Assembly (NCBI GenBank): GCA_029563075.1
Contig: JAKQTN010000033.1
Location: 62,001-126,000 of the forward strand
Source: Pseudomonadota bacterium
GTDB taxonomy: Bacteria > Pseudomonadota > Gammaproteobacteria > Burkholderiales > Methylophilaceae
Reading direction: 5' to 3'
Length of the DNA stretch: 64,000 nt
In this document: in pieces, positions 40,852 to 50,466 of the stretch
Numbering within the stretch: position 1 is the first letter of the stretch
How the letters are laid out: every line of letters begins with the position of its first letter
Made by a program: the position numbers and the translations under genes
The notes under the pieces: model-generated
Seen by the model: only the letters and a program-made list of their open reading frames with translations
The model's database searches: none
Told to the model about the DNA's origin: nothing

Positions 40852-40962
40852 AAAAATGCCTCATCGTCTAAGGCTTCCGCTCAGGGAGGAAAGAAGCGGA
40901 AAGATAACAAAGTCTGAACTTTGCTACCATACGAACTCAGACTAATGCTGTTTGCCTTAGTT
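40817..40962 (-). ncRNA. Putative structured intergenic sRNA (minus strand)
   Basis: Closing stem CTAAGGC (40954-40960) / GCCTTAG (40868-40874); hairpin AGTCTGA/TCAGACT (40937-40943/40911-40917); hairpin TTCCGCT/AGCGGAA (40895-40901/40875-40881) with loop TCTTTCCTCCCTG; terminator at 40817-40851. Confidence 0.6.
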
Positions 40963-41035
40963 CCAGCTATTTCACTCTTTTTTCTGCTACTTCAAGTTGC
41001 ATAACTTTATCTATCAGCCATGCGATAATATCGCC

Positions 41036-43213
41036 ATGGAAACCCAATCTTCAATCCTCGCCGGCCTCAATGATAAACAACTCGAAGCTGTTACTTTGCC
41101 GCACCAGTCCGCACTGATATTAGCGGGCGCAGGCAGCGGTAAAACACGCGTACTCACCACACGTATCGCCTGGCTGATTCAAACCGGGCAGATTTCACCC
41201 ATGGGGCTGATGGCGGTCACATTTACCAATAAAGCCGCGAAAGAAATGCTCACACGCCTGACCAGCATGCTGCCCATCAATACGCGCGGCATGTGGGTAG
41301 GTACATTCCACGGGCTTTGCAACCGGTTATTGCGGGCACATCATCGCGAGGCCGGTTTGCCTTCCACATTCCAGATTCTGGATACGGCCGACCAATTATC
41401 TGCCATTAAGCGCATAATGAAAGCCATGAATGTGGATGATGAAAAGTTTGTGCCTAAGCAAGTGCAAGGCTACATCAACGGCTGCAAAGAAGAAGGTTTG
41501 CGCGCGCATGCCGTAGATGCCTATGACGCGCATTCGCAAAAGTTACGCGAAATTTACGAAGAATATGACAAGCAGTGCAACCGAGAAGGCGTGGCTGATT
41601 TTGCCGAACTGCTGCTGCGCTGCTACGAGCTGCTGGAGCGCGATGCACACATTCGTGGCCACTACCAAAACCGCTTCAAGTATATATTGGTGGACGAGTT
41701 TCAGGACACCAACCGCCTTCAGTATTTATGGCTGAAATTATTGGCTGGCGTGGATAACTGCATGTTTGCCGTAGGTGACGATGACCAGTCTATTTATGGC
41801 TTTCGCGGCGCGCGCGTGGGCAATATGCGCGATTTTGAGGCCGATTTTAATGTGCAGAATATCGTAAAGCTGGAAGAAAATTACCGCTCGCACAGCAATA
41901 TACTAGATGCCGCCAATGCAATCATTTCGCACAATAAAAACCGCTTGGGCAAAAATCTATGGACCTCGGCAGGCGCGGGCGAGCCAGTGCGGGTGTATGA
42001 AGCTTATAACGACACGGATGAAGCGCAGTTTATCGTCGATGAAATCAAAATGCTGCATGCAGAAGGTGCTGCGCTAGGCAGCATCGCCCTGCTCTACCGC
42101 AGCAACGCGCAATCGCGCATTTTGGAGCACGCGCTGTTTTCAGCTAGCTTGCCTTATAGAGTTTACGGTGGCCTGCGCTTTTTTGAGCGCGCCGAAATTA
42201 AACACGCTCTGGCTTACATGCGCTTAATCGCCAATGCCAATGATGATACCGCTTTACTAAGAGTCATCAACTTTCCTGCGCGCGGCATCGGCGCACGCAG
42301 CCTGGAGCAGTTACAGGAGGGCGCTCGCCAGAATGACTGCAGCCTGTGGCAGGCGGCGATTAACAAAGTAGGTAACGGCAAGGCTGGTGGCAAAGGCATT
42401 GAGGGCTTTGTCGCGCTGATACGCGACATGATCGACCAGGCTTATGGTATCACGCTGGCAGAAGTCGCCGAACTTGCAACCACTTTATCCGGCTTAAAAG
42501 CGCACTATCAGAATGAGAAGGAAGGTGAAGACCGTATCGCCAACCTGGAAGAATTGGTGACCGCCGCGGTAGCGTTTACCAACCAGGATTTTGGCAACCA
42601 CAACAATGTGGATGGCGATGCTGACTTTAGCTCAGGGCAAGACTTAATGACGCAATTCTTAACTCACGCCAGCCTGGAGGCTGGCGAACATCAGGCCGAT
42701 GTTGGCCGGGAAGCGCTGCAGCTCATGACGGTGCATGCCTCCAAAGGCCTGGAATTCAAAACCGTGTTTATCAGCGGTTTGGAAGAAGGCTTATTCCCGC
42801 ACGAACAAGCTGCTTATGAGCATGGCGGGCTGGAAGAGGAACGCCGTCTGATGTATGTAGCTGTCACCCGCGCCAGACAACGGCTTTACCTAAGCCATGC
42901 ACAAAGCCGCATGCTGCATGGGCAGGTGCGTTACGGCATCCCTTCACGTTTTCTGGATGAAATTCCCGAGGAACTGTTAAAACGCCTCAACACCAAGCCT
43001 ACGGCTAAAGTCTATGCCAGCCCAAGCATCCAGACATCCTCCACGAATGCCTACCCGTACAAAATCGGGCAAAGCGTTCGTCACGCCAAATTTGGCGAGG
43101 GCGTTGTGGTGAGTTATGAGGGCAATGCGGATAATCTGGTGATTAAAATCAACTTTGGCCGCGAAGGCCTTAAAACACTGGCAATGGAGTATGCCAGGTT
43201 AGAGAAGATTTAA
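41036..43213 (+). CDS. uvrD: UvrD/PcrA/Rep-type DNA helicase II
   Basis: LNDKQLEAVTLPHQSALILAGAGSGKTRVLTTRIAWLI, DEFQDTN, GDDDQSIYGFRGA, MTVHASKGLEFKTVFISGLEEGLFPHE. Confidence 0.92.
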   Translation: METQSSILAGLNDKQLEAVTLPHQSALILAGAGSGKTRVLTTRIAWLIQTGQISPMGLMAVTFTNKAAKEMLTRLTSMLPINTRGMWVGTFHGLCNRLLRAHHREAGLPSTFQILDTADQLSAIKRIMKAMNVDDEKFVPKQVQGYINGCKEEGLRAHAVDAYDAHSQKLREIYEEYDKQCNREGVADFAELLLRCYELLERDAHIRGHYQNRFKYILVDEFQDTNRLQYLWLKLLAGVDNCMFAVGDDDQSIYGFRGARVGNMRDFEADFNVQNIVKLEENYRSHSNILDAANAIISHNKNRLGKNLWTSAGAGEPVRVYEAYNDTDEAQFIVDEIKMLHAEGAALGSIALLYRSNAQSRILEHALFSASLPYRVYGGLRFFERAEIKHALAYMRLIANANDDTALLRVINFPARGIGARSLEQLQEGARQNDCSLWQAAINKVGNGKAGGKGIEGFVALIRDMIDQAYGITLAEVAELATTLSGLKAHYQNEKEGEDRIANLEELVTAAVAFTNQDFGNHNNVDGDADFSSGQDLMTQFLTHASLEAGEHQADVGREALQLMTVHASKGLEFKTVFISGLEEGLFPHEQAAYEHGGLEEERRLMYVAVTRARQRLYLSHAQSRMLHGQVRYGIPSRFLDEIPEELLKRLNTKPTAKVYASPSIQTSSTNAYPYKIGQSVRHAKFGEGVVVSYEGNADNLVIKINFGREGLKTLAMEYARLEKI

Positions 43214-43317
43214 GCAAAAAAACATATAAATCACATGCCCTACGAGGCACTGATTTGAAGAAGCGCTGATTTCAAAATGAATGGCCATGCGGCTTGCAGG
43301 GTATGTCTTTTAGTCGC

Positions 43318-44100
43318 TTATGCTGCGCGGAACACGTCGCGATAGCTCACGTACTGGAATGCGAGCATGAGCGCAGTAGCCAGCAATAAACAGCCAAACA
43401 CCACCATCGACATCAACACCTGGCCCAGCCCCGGAATAAGGCTGCTGATAATGCCTGCGACAATGCCTACACCCAGCATCAACGCCAGGATGCCAGCTGT
43501 CAGCAGCAGCCATGCGGCCGCCAGCGCAACCATGTATTGCAACGACCCGGCAATACTCGATTTAATCGCCTTCACCAGTTTGTAATCATTAAACGCTATC
43601 AACATGGGCGAAAACCAGGTCGCCATCATCAGTGGAATCAGCAGCAAGGTCAGCTTTAACAATAACGGAAACATTTTTTGCAGGAAATTCATCATCTGTG
43701 ATTCGGTCATCTCCGTTTTGTTTTGCGTCAGCGCAGCCAAGCCTTGCATGTCACTGTCCAGCACAAAGCTCACCACCATGGCATAGAGCAAACATGCGCC
43801 TCCCAGCGCCATCAATTGCGACATTTTGGGCTGAACATTCTGTACGATTTCGCCTAAGCTCTGCTTTTTTTTGTAATCCGCATTACGATAAAGCGTAATT
43901 GCAACCGCCAGAAAAATGGGCCAGATCAGAATACTGATGAACGCAAAAAACTGCAGGCCAGGAATTGATGGAATCATCATGAACAAGCCCACATAAGCCA
44001 GTGCCAGCAACAGCCATTTTCTAGGCGCCGTCCTAAATAGCGTTACGCTCTCGGTAACCCAGCTAATGCCTGTTTTGGTGCGTGATTCATGTATAGCCAT
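43318..44100 (-). CDS. BPSS1780-type multi-TM membrane protein
   Basis: Multi-TM; TWFSPMLIAFNDYKLVKAIKSSIAGSLQ. Confidence 0.75.
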   Translation of the reverse strand: MAIHESRTKTGISWVTESVTLFRTAPRKWLLLALAYVGLFMMIPSIPGLQFFAFISILIWPIFLAVAITLYRNADYKKKQSLGEIVQNVQPKMSQLMALGGACLLYAMVVSFVLDSDMQGLAALTQNKTEMTESQMMNFLQKMFPLLLKLTLLLIPLMMATWFSPMLIAFNDYKLVKAIKSSIAGSLQYMVALAAAWLLLTAGILALMLGVGIVAGIISSLIPGLGQVLMSMVVFGCLLLATALMLAFQYVSYRDVFRAA

Positions 44101-44114
44101 TAATACTCCTTGTC

Positions 44115-45083
44115 TTAATCATCCAAATCATCTGCATGATCAATATCTTGTTGCAAGATATATTGCTGCAATATTTTCTTGAAATGATTCGGGTCTTTTG
44201 TATGTGTCAACTCACCGTCCTGCGGAAAATAAAAATCATCCAACCGTGATAGCCAGAATCTCAATGCGGCGCGCCGTAGCATGGCAAGCCAAAGTTTCCG
44301 CTCTTGCGGCGAGAGCGGTCTCAGCGCCTCGTAAGCCGACAAAAATGTTTCCATCTTTTCTTCATCGACGCTGCCAATATCGCTACCGGTATGATGCAGA
44401 CACCACTCGTTCACTGCAATGGCCACGTCGTATAGCAATATATCATCGCAAGCGTAGTAAAAATCTATAAAGCCGCCTAATTGGTCGCCCACAAACAGCA
44501 CGTTATCGCGGAACAGATCGCCATGTATCACGCCGCGCGGCAACGCATGCACATCCAGTCGATGCTGATATTCCAATTCGCTTTGCAGCAATTGCTGGTC
44601 TGATGCACTCAGCTTAGGCATCACCTTGCACGCGGTGGCAGTACGCCAGTTTTCCCCGCGCTGATTCACGCCCGCTTGGGTAAAACCCTCACTCGCCAGA
44701 TGCATTTTTGCTAAAGTGACCGCCACTTGTTTTACTTGCTCTAAGTTGGGCGTTGCGATGTCTTCACCCTGTAAACAAGTCACCATCAGCGCCGGCTTGG
44801 CTTTCAGAAGATGCAGACTTGCACCATTCTTATCAGCTATCGGCGTGGGGCAAGGCACACCATGCTGCGCCAAAAACGTCATTAAATCAACGAAATACCG
44901 TAGCTCTTCTAAATTGCTTCTCTCAAAAACGGTAAGCACGTAGCGGCCATGCTCTGTAATGACAAAATAATTAGTATTGGTAATGCCCGCCGCAATGCCC
45001 CGCAGCTCGCGGATTTCGCCAATAGCAAAATCGCGCAGCCAATCGCGCACTTCATCTAAGGTCAGGGTGGTAAAAACAGACAT
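44115..45083 (-). CDS. thrB: Homoserine kinase (ThrB2 type)
   Basis: MSVFTTLTLDEVRDWL, ITNTNYFVITEHGRYVLTVFE, VIHGDLFRDNVLFVGDQLGGFIDFYYACDD. Confidence 0.92.
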   Translation of the reverse strand: MSVFTTLTLDEVRDWLRDFAIGEIRELRGIAAGITNTNYFVITEHGRYVLTVFERSNLEELRYFVDLMTFLAQHGVPCPTPIADKNGASLHLLKAKPALMVTCLQGEDIATPNLEQVKQVAVTLAKMHLASEGFTQAGVNQRGENWRTATACKVMPKLSASDQQLLQSELEYQHRLDVHALPRGVIHGDLFRDNVLFVGDQLGGFIDFYYACDDILLYDVAIAVNEWCLHHTGSDIGSVDEEKMETFLSAYEALRPLSPQERKLWLAMLRRAALRFWLSRLDDFYFPQDGELTHTKDPNHFKKILQQYILQQDIDHADDLDD

Positions 45084-45100
45084 ATTGCTCTACAGGAAAT

Positions 45101-45128
45101 AATTAAGAGGGCATCGCCCTCTTAAATT
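45101..45128 (-). terminator. Terminator-like hairpin downstream of the DUF2782 gene
   Basis: AATTAAGAGGGC-atc-GCCCTCTTAAATT. Confidence 0.75.
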
Positions 45129-45129
45129 G

Positions 45130-45495
45130 TTAAAATCTAAAAATGATCCATTTCGGAATGCTCAATGGCGGATTCGGGCCTACATTCACCCAGCCGCCCT
45201 CCTGGTCTTCTTTATGCAGATAGTAAGGCACACCGTGTTCCGGCGTTATTTTCATCATATACAGCTCGCCATTGACGCGGTATTCCTCAATCGTCTCGGC
45301 GCCTCTTTTGCGAATAGTCACTTGCGGCTCTGCTGTTCCATCCTCCAGCGCCTCACCGTCTGTAATTTTTGGCGGCGGCTGCACCTCTTCAAGCGGTTCT
45401 GCATTGGCCGGAGAATTGGCCGCCATGACATAGTGCGACAGCAGCATTGCGGGCAACACGCATAACAGCAATGTAGTTAATTTCAGTTTTTGCAT
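45130..45495 (-). CDS. DUF2782-family periplasmic protein
   Basis: Signal peptide; EPQVTIRKRGAETIEEYRVNGELYMMKITPEHGVPYYL. Confidence 0.85.
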   Translation of the reverse strand: MQKLKLTTLLLCVLPAMLLSHYVMAANSPANAEPLEEVQPPPKITDGEALEDGTAEPQVTIRKRGAETIEEYRVNGELYMMKITPEHGVPYYLHKEDQEGGWVNVGPNPPLSIPKWIIFRF

Positions 45496-45591
45496 CTTGC
45501 TCTCACCAAAGAATAGTTAAATCATTTTAACAAAAAGTGCATTAAAACGCGCGTCTTGTCTGCAAATAAACGTTTATAAATACAATAAGCA

Positions 45592-46320
45592 TTACAAATA
45601 AAGCTGAATCTGTTCTTCTGCCGGAGATAACTTGAATCCGCGCGTTTCATAATGCCTGAATATTGCTTCCACAATCGTTGCAGGATCATCAATGACCTGG
45701 ATCAAATCAAGATCATCGGCAATGATCATACCTTCATTTACTAAAGTAGTTTTAATCCAATCGACCAGACCACGCCAGAAAGGCTCACACACCAGAATAA
45801 TCGGTATTTTTAAGGTTTTACCCGTTTGCACTAAGGTAATCACCTCCATCAGTTCGTCCAGGGTACCAAATCCACCGGGCAGCACCACGTAGGCACTGGC
45901 ATATTTTACAAACATCACTTTACGCATGAAAAAGTGCTTAAAATTCTGGCTGATGTCCTGATAAGCATTTTCAGTTTGCTCATGCGGCAACTCGATATTC
46001 AGGCCGATGCTAGCCGATTTTCCGCCATAGGCGCCTTTATTGGCCGCCTCCATAATGCCAGGGCCGCCGCCTGAAATTACATTAAACCCTGCATCTGACA
46101 ACCGCCGGGCTATTTGCTCGGCCAGCTGGTAATAAGGACTGTCTGGCTGAGTGCGTGCGCTGCCAAAAATGGAAACGGCCGGCGAGATTTCTTTAAGCCG
46201 TTCCGTAGCACCCACAAATTCTGCCATAATCTCGAATGCATGCCACGACTCATGTCCAGTTAAACGACTACCTTGCAGATCGGGATCAGTAATTGTTGGT
46301 GTGTTTTTTGTAATAGCCAT
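45592..46320 (-). CDS. LOG-family (TIGR00730) protein
   Basis: SIFGSARTQPDSPYY, VISGGGPGIMEAANKGAYGG, VLPGGFGTLDELMEVITLVQTGK. Confidence 0.95.
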   Translation of the reverse strand: MAITKNTPTITDPDLQGSRLTGHESWHAFEIMAEFVGATERLKEISPAVSIFGSARTQPDSPYYQLAEQIARRLSDAGFNVISGGGPGIMEAANKGAYGGKSASIGLNIELPHEQTENAYQDISQNFKHFFMRKVMFVKYASAYVVLPGGFGTLDELMEVITLVQTGKTLKIPIILVCEPFWRGLVDWIKTTLVNEGMIIADDLDLIQVIDDPATIVEAIFRHYETRGFKLSPAEEQIQLYL

Positions 46321-46385
46321 AATTTAGGCGACCCTTGATTTGATTAAGTTTAAAAATACAAATTTCTAAACGAGACTAGGCGCAA

Positions 46386-46440
46386 AACAATTTTTAAGCG
46401 CGCCGCATATGTTTTATTATGTAAGCGATTAAAAATTGTT
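46386..46440. repeat. Inverted repeat AACAATTTTTAA-N31-TTAAAAATTGTT upstream of polA
   Basis: Perfect 12-bp arms at 46386-46397 and 46429-46440. Confidence 0.75.
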
Positions 46441-46476
46441 GGCAACAACGTATCGTAACAAAATTTGGATTTTTAC

Positions 46477-49257
46477 ATGAAAACATTGTTATTAGTGGAC
46501 GGCTCATCCTACCTGTATCGCGCCTTTCACGCCATGCCTGATTTGAGAAACCACCAGAACGAACCTACCGGCGCGATTTACGGCGTACTTAACATGCTGC
46601 GGCGTTTGCACAAAGATTATCCAGCGGATTATAGCGCATGTATTTTTGATGCCAAAGGCAAAACCTTTAGAGACGATATCTATCCGGAATACAAGGCTAA
46701 CCGCGCCAGCATGCCGGATGAACTGCGGGCTCAGATTGCCCCCCTCCACGAAGCCATTAAAGCCATGGGCTGGCCGATGATTGTGGAAGAAGGCGTAGAA
46801 GCCGATGACGTCATCGGCGCGCTGGCCAAACAGGCCGAGCGTGAAGGCATGCGCGTCATCATCTCCACCGGTGACAAAGACATTTCGCAATTGGTCAACG
46901 AGCACGTTACCGTCGTCAACACCATGCGCGATGCGTTCAGGAAAACCGATGAAATGCTGGATGCCGCAGGCGTAGAAAATAAATTCGGCATACCGCCCAG
47001 CCTGATGATTGACTATCTGATGCTGATCGGCGACACCTCGGACAACGTGCCGGGGGTGGAAAAAGTCGGCCCGAAAACCGCAGTAAAATGGCTAAAACAG
47101 TACGGCTCGCTCGAAAACATCATTACGCATGCCGATGAAATCAGCGGAGTCGTGGGTGAGAATCTGCGCAAAGCGCTGCCTTGGCTGGAAGTCTCGCGCG
47201 AACTCATTACCATCCGCTGTGATGTCGGCATTCAGGAAAAACTCAGCGACCTTGCCCCGCAGCCGCAAGACAAAGCCAAACTGGCTGAGATCTACGAACG
47301 TCTGGATTTCAAAACCTGGCGGCGCGAATTAGATCACAATCAAACGAATAACAACGCAAAACCCACTGCCCTGCAGACCAATATCCATGCGCCTTCCGGG
47401 GCATCTGTTTCTGACGATATATCCACAGAAAAACAATATGTTGCCAACAATTCACGCAACTACGGAACCATTCTGACCAATGACCAATTAGACCATTGGC
47501 TGGCAAAACTGCAGTCTGCGCCACTGGTGTGCTTCGACACCGAAACTACCTCGCTCGATCCGATGACCGCAAAAATAGTCGGCATATCGTTCAGCGTTGA
47601 ACCCGGCAGCGCTGCGTATTTGCCGCTCAAGCACGATTATTTTGATGCGCCGGAACAGCTTAATTTTGCTGAAACACTGGCTAAAATAAAACCAATTTTA
47701 GAAAGCCCAACCATCAAAAAAGTGGGGCAGAACCTGAAATACGATCAACATGTTTTAGCCAATCACGGCATTGAGTTAAATGGCATCGCGCACGACACCT
47801 TGCTGCAATCCTATGTATTTGAATCGCACAAAACGCACGGCATGGATGACTTGAGCGAGCGGCATTTGGGTATTAAAACCATCAAGTTTGAAGAAGTGGC
47901 CGGCAAGGGTGCAAAACAGGTTAGCTTTAACCAGGTGACGGTAGAGACGGCTGCCGAATACGCCGCAGAAGATGCAGATATAACCTTGCAGCTGCATGAG
48001 GCCATGTATCCGCAAATCGCCTCAGATACCAAGCTGGATTATATTTACAGCCAGATTGAAATGCCTGTTTCCAACATTTTATTTACCATCGAGCGCAACG
48101 GGGTGCTGATTGATTCAGTCATGCTGAATGCGCAGAGCAATGAAATCGGCATGAAACTGGTCAACCTGGAGAACCAGGCCTACGCGCTGGCAGGCCAGCC
48201 GTTTAATTTAAGCTCGCCCAAGCAGTTGCAGGAAATCCTGTTTGATAAACTGGGGATTAAACCCACTAAAAAAACACCTTCCGGCGCACCGAGTACAGAT
48301 GAAGACGTGCTACTGGAACTTGCGCTGGATCACCCGCTGCCAAAAGTTTTGTTAGAGTATCGCGGCCTGGCCAAACTCAAATCCACCTACTCTGACAAAC
48401 TGCCCAAGATGATTAACCCGCACACAGGTCGCGTGCATACCAGCTACAATCAGGCGGTGGCGATTACCGGACGGCTTGCCAGCTCTGACCCGAATTTGCA
48501 GAACATCCCCGTCAGAACTCAGGAAGGGCGCCGCATTCGTGAAGCCTTCATCGCGCCCAAAGGCAGCGTCATTGTCTCTGCCGATTATTCACAAATCGAG
48601 CTGCGTATCATGGCGCATCTCTCCCAAGACGCAGGCATGCTGCAAGCCTTTGCCAACAATGAAGACATCCACCGTGCCACCGCGGCCGAAGTATTTGGCG
48701 TTGAAAAAGAAGCCGTGGATAGCGAACAGCGCCGTTACGCAAAAGTCATCAACTTTGGCCTGATTTACGGCATGAGTGCATTTGGCCTAGCGCAAAACCT
48801 GAATATCGAACGCAGCGCTGCAGCAAGCTATATAGAACGCTACTTTGCGCGCTATCCGGGCGTGAGGGCATACATGGACAACACGCGCGCAATCGCCAAA
48901 CAACAAGGCTATGTGGAAACCTACTTCGGACGCAGACTTTGGGTGCCCACCATTAACAGCCCCAACGCCATGCAGCGGGCAGGCGCAGAACGCGCTGCTA
49001 TCAACGCGCCTATGCAAGGCACCGCGGCAGACCTGATCAAACTCGCCATGATAGCCGTAGATAAATGGCTAAAGGATGAGAAACTGCACAGCAAACTTAT
49101 CATGCAGGTACACGATGAACTCGTGCTGGAAGTACCTGATAAAGAATTGGAATTAGTAAAAAACAAATTGCCAGAATTGATGCAAAATGTCGCTAAACTT
49201 GATGTACCTTTGCTGGCGGAAGTTGGTATAGGCAGTAATTGGGAAAGCGCGCACTAA
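46477..49257 (+). CDS. polA: DNA polymerase I
   Basis: MKTLLLVDGSSYLYRAFHAMPDLRN (5' exo), CFDTETTSLDPM (3' exo), VSADYSQIELRIMAHLSQD, QVHDELVLEV. Confidence 0.98.
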   Translation: MKTLLLVDGSSYLYRAFHAMPDLRNHQNEPTGAIYGVLNMLRRLHKDYPADYSACIFDAKGKTFRDDIYPEYKANRASMPDELRAQIAPLHEAIKAMGWPMIVEEGVEADDVIGALAKQAEREGMRVIISTGDKDISQLVNEHVTVVNTMRDAFRKTDEMLDAAGVENKFGIPPSLMIDYLMLIGDTSDNVPGVEKVGPKTAVKWLKQYGSLENIITHADEISGVVGENLRKALPWLEVSRELITIRCDVGIQEKLSDLAPQPQDKAKLAEIYERLDFKTWRRELDHNQTNNNAKPTALQTNIHAPSGASVSDDISTEKQYVANNSRNYGTILTNDQLDHWLAKLQSAPLVCFDTETTSLDPMTAKIVGISFSVEPGSAAYLPLKHDYFDAPEQLNFAETLAKIKPILESPTIKKVGQNLKYDQHVLANHGIELNGIAHDTLLQSYVFESHKTHGMDDLSERHLGIKTIKFEEVAGKGAKQVSFNQVTVETAAEYAAEDADITLQLHEAMYPQIASDTKLDYIYSQIEMPVSNILFTIERNGVLIDSVMLNAQSNEIGMKLVNLENQAYALAGQPFNLSSPKQLQEILFDKLGIKPTKKTPSGAPSTDEDVLLELALDHPLPKVLLEYRGLAKLKSTYSDKLPKMINPHTGRVHTSYNQAVAITGRLASSDPNLQNIPVRTQEGRRIREAFIAPKGSVIVSADYSQIELRIMAHLSQDAGMLQAFANNEDIHRATAAEVFGVEKEAVDSEQRRYAKVINFGLIYGMSAFGLAQNLNIERSAAASYIERYFARYPGVRAYMDNTRAIAKQQGYVETYFGRRLWVPTINSPNAMQRAGAERAAINAPMQGTAADLIKLAMIAVDKWLKDEKLHSKLIMQVHDELVLEVPDKELELVKNKLPELMQNVAKLDVPLLAEVGIGSNWESAH

Positions 49258-49269
49258 TGACGCATTAAC

Positions 49270-49953
49270 CTACACGGGCTCGTCGCGTTGCAATGCGCGA
49301 TAGCCTTGAATCATGCGTACTAGATGCCAGACCCCTGCTATAATGACTACCAAACCACCTACCGCAAGGCATTTCATAAAAAAGGGGTCAAATATCCATC
49401 CAAATAATTGTCCATATACCTCATAGCCGGTGCCAAGACCATCTTTGAAGCTGTTTTTAATTGAGGTAAAAAACCCAGCTAGCACAATAAAAAAACCAAC
49501 CCCTGCCAATATGGTGGCATCCCAAAATGCTTTCACTTGCCATGCAAAATGACTGTGCACCCAATTTTGCTTACCTGGAAAATTATGATGCTTAAACGCC
49601 ATAGCCATTGCAATTAAAAAAGCAATGCCCCCGGTTATACCCCCAAAAAAAATTAGGATGTAAATCTGCTTAGCTATCGATTTGTCTAATTTTATTTCAG
49701 CCTGCTCTTTCGGATCGGGCTTCTCGTTTTCTTTCATAAACTTAACGCGCTCTATTCTGTTTTGCAGACCTAGCTGCGCCTGCTCTTCTCGTGCGGCCGC
49801 CTCGGCCTTTAGGTAGGCAACACCACAGCTTGGGCATCCCCACTCAGGCGCATTATCAGCAGGTTGGCGCTTGTAATGGCACTTGATGCATGTCTTACCA
49901 TCAAACTCAAGCTCCAATGCATTTGAAATTTCAGCAGTTTGATTATCGTGCAT
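49270..49953 (-). CDS. Zinc-ribbon multi-TM protein of unknown function
   Basis: CIKCHYKRQPADNAPEWGCPSCGVAYLKAEA then three TM segments. Confidence 0.7.
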   Translation of the reverse strand: MHDNQTAEISNALELEFDGKTCIKCHYKRQPADNAPEWGCPSCGVAYLKAEAAAREEQAQLGLQNRIERVKFMKENEKPDPKEQAEIKLDKSIAKQIYILIFFGGITGGIAFLIAMAMAFKHHNFPGKQNWVHSHFAWQVKAFWDATILAGVGFFIVLAGFFTSIKNSFKDGLGTGYEVYGQLFGWIFDPFFMKCLAVGGLVVIIAGVWHLVRMIQGYRALQRDEPV

Positions 49954-50023
49954 ACCAAAACTTTATTAAAGAATGCAACTATAATAACCGTCAATTTAAT
50001 GATTCTCAAAGAACTATAAACAT

Positions 50024-50119
50024 ATGCGCCAACTATTCGGCATCCATATCATCGGCGATGAAATTCTCTTTGGCAAACGACAAGACGCGCATTTAAGCAA
50101 AGCAATTGAGTGCGAATGA
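50024..50119 (+). pseudogene. 5' remnant of a molybdopterin-binding (CinA/MoaB-like) gene, 31 codons
   Basis: ATG at 50024 reads [47 protein letters not shown] is the N-terminal signature of this family. Confidence 0.6.
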
Positions 50120-50388
50120 ACTGCCGCTCCAACTGCGGCGCTTGCTGTATCGCGCCTTCCATCAACAGCCCCATCCCCGGCATGCCGAATGGCAAACCTG
50201 CCGGTGTGCGCTGTGTGCAACTGGATGAAGAAAACCGCTGCATGATTTTCGGCAAACCCGAGCGCCCTGCTTTCTGCGCCAGCTTGCAGCCAAGCGAGGA
50301 AATGTGCGGAGAAACGCGTGAATATGCAATGATCTGGCTGGGCAAATTAGAGTTGCTTACCACACCCCAATTTAAAGCTAAAAATTAA
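50116..50388 (+). CDS. YkgJ-family cysteine cluster protein
   Basis: [60 protein letters not shown]. Confidence 0.92.
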   Translation: MNCRSNCGACCIAPSINSPIPGMPNGKPAGVRCVQLDEENRCMIFGKPERPAFCASLQPSEEMCGETREYAMIWLGKLELLTTPQFKAKN

Positions 50389-50466
50389 ACAAAAAATTAA
50401 CGGTTAGTAGTGTCAAGTCTTAGCGATTGCGTATAAAATAGGCAGCTTTCTGCAAAACAATAATTA

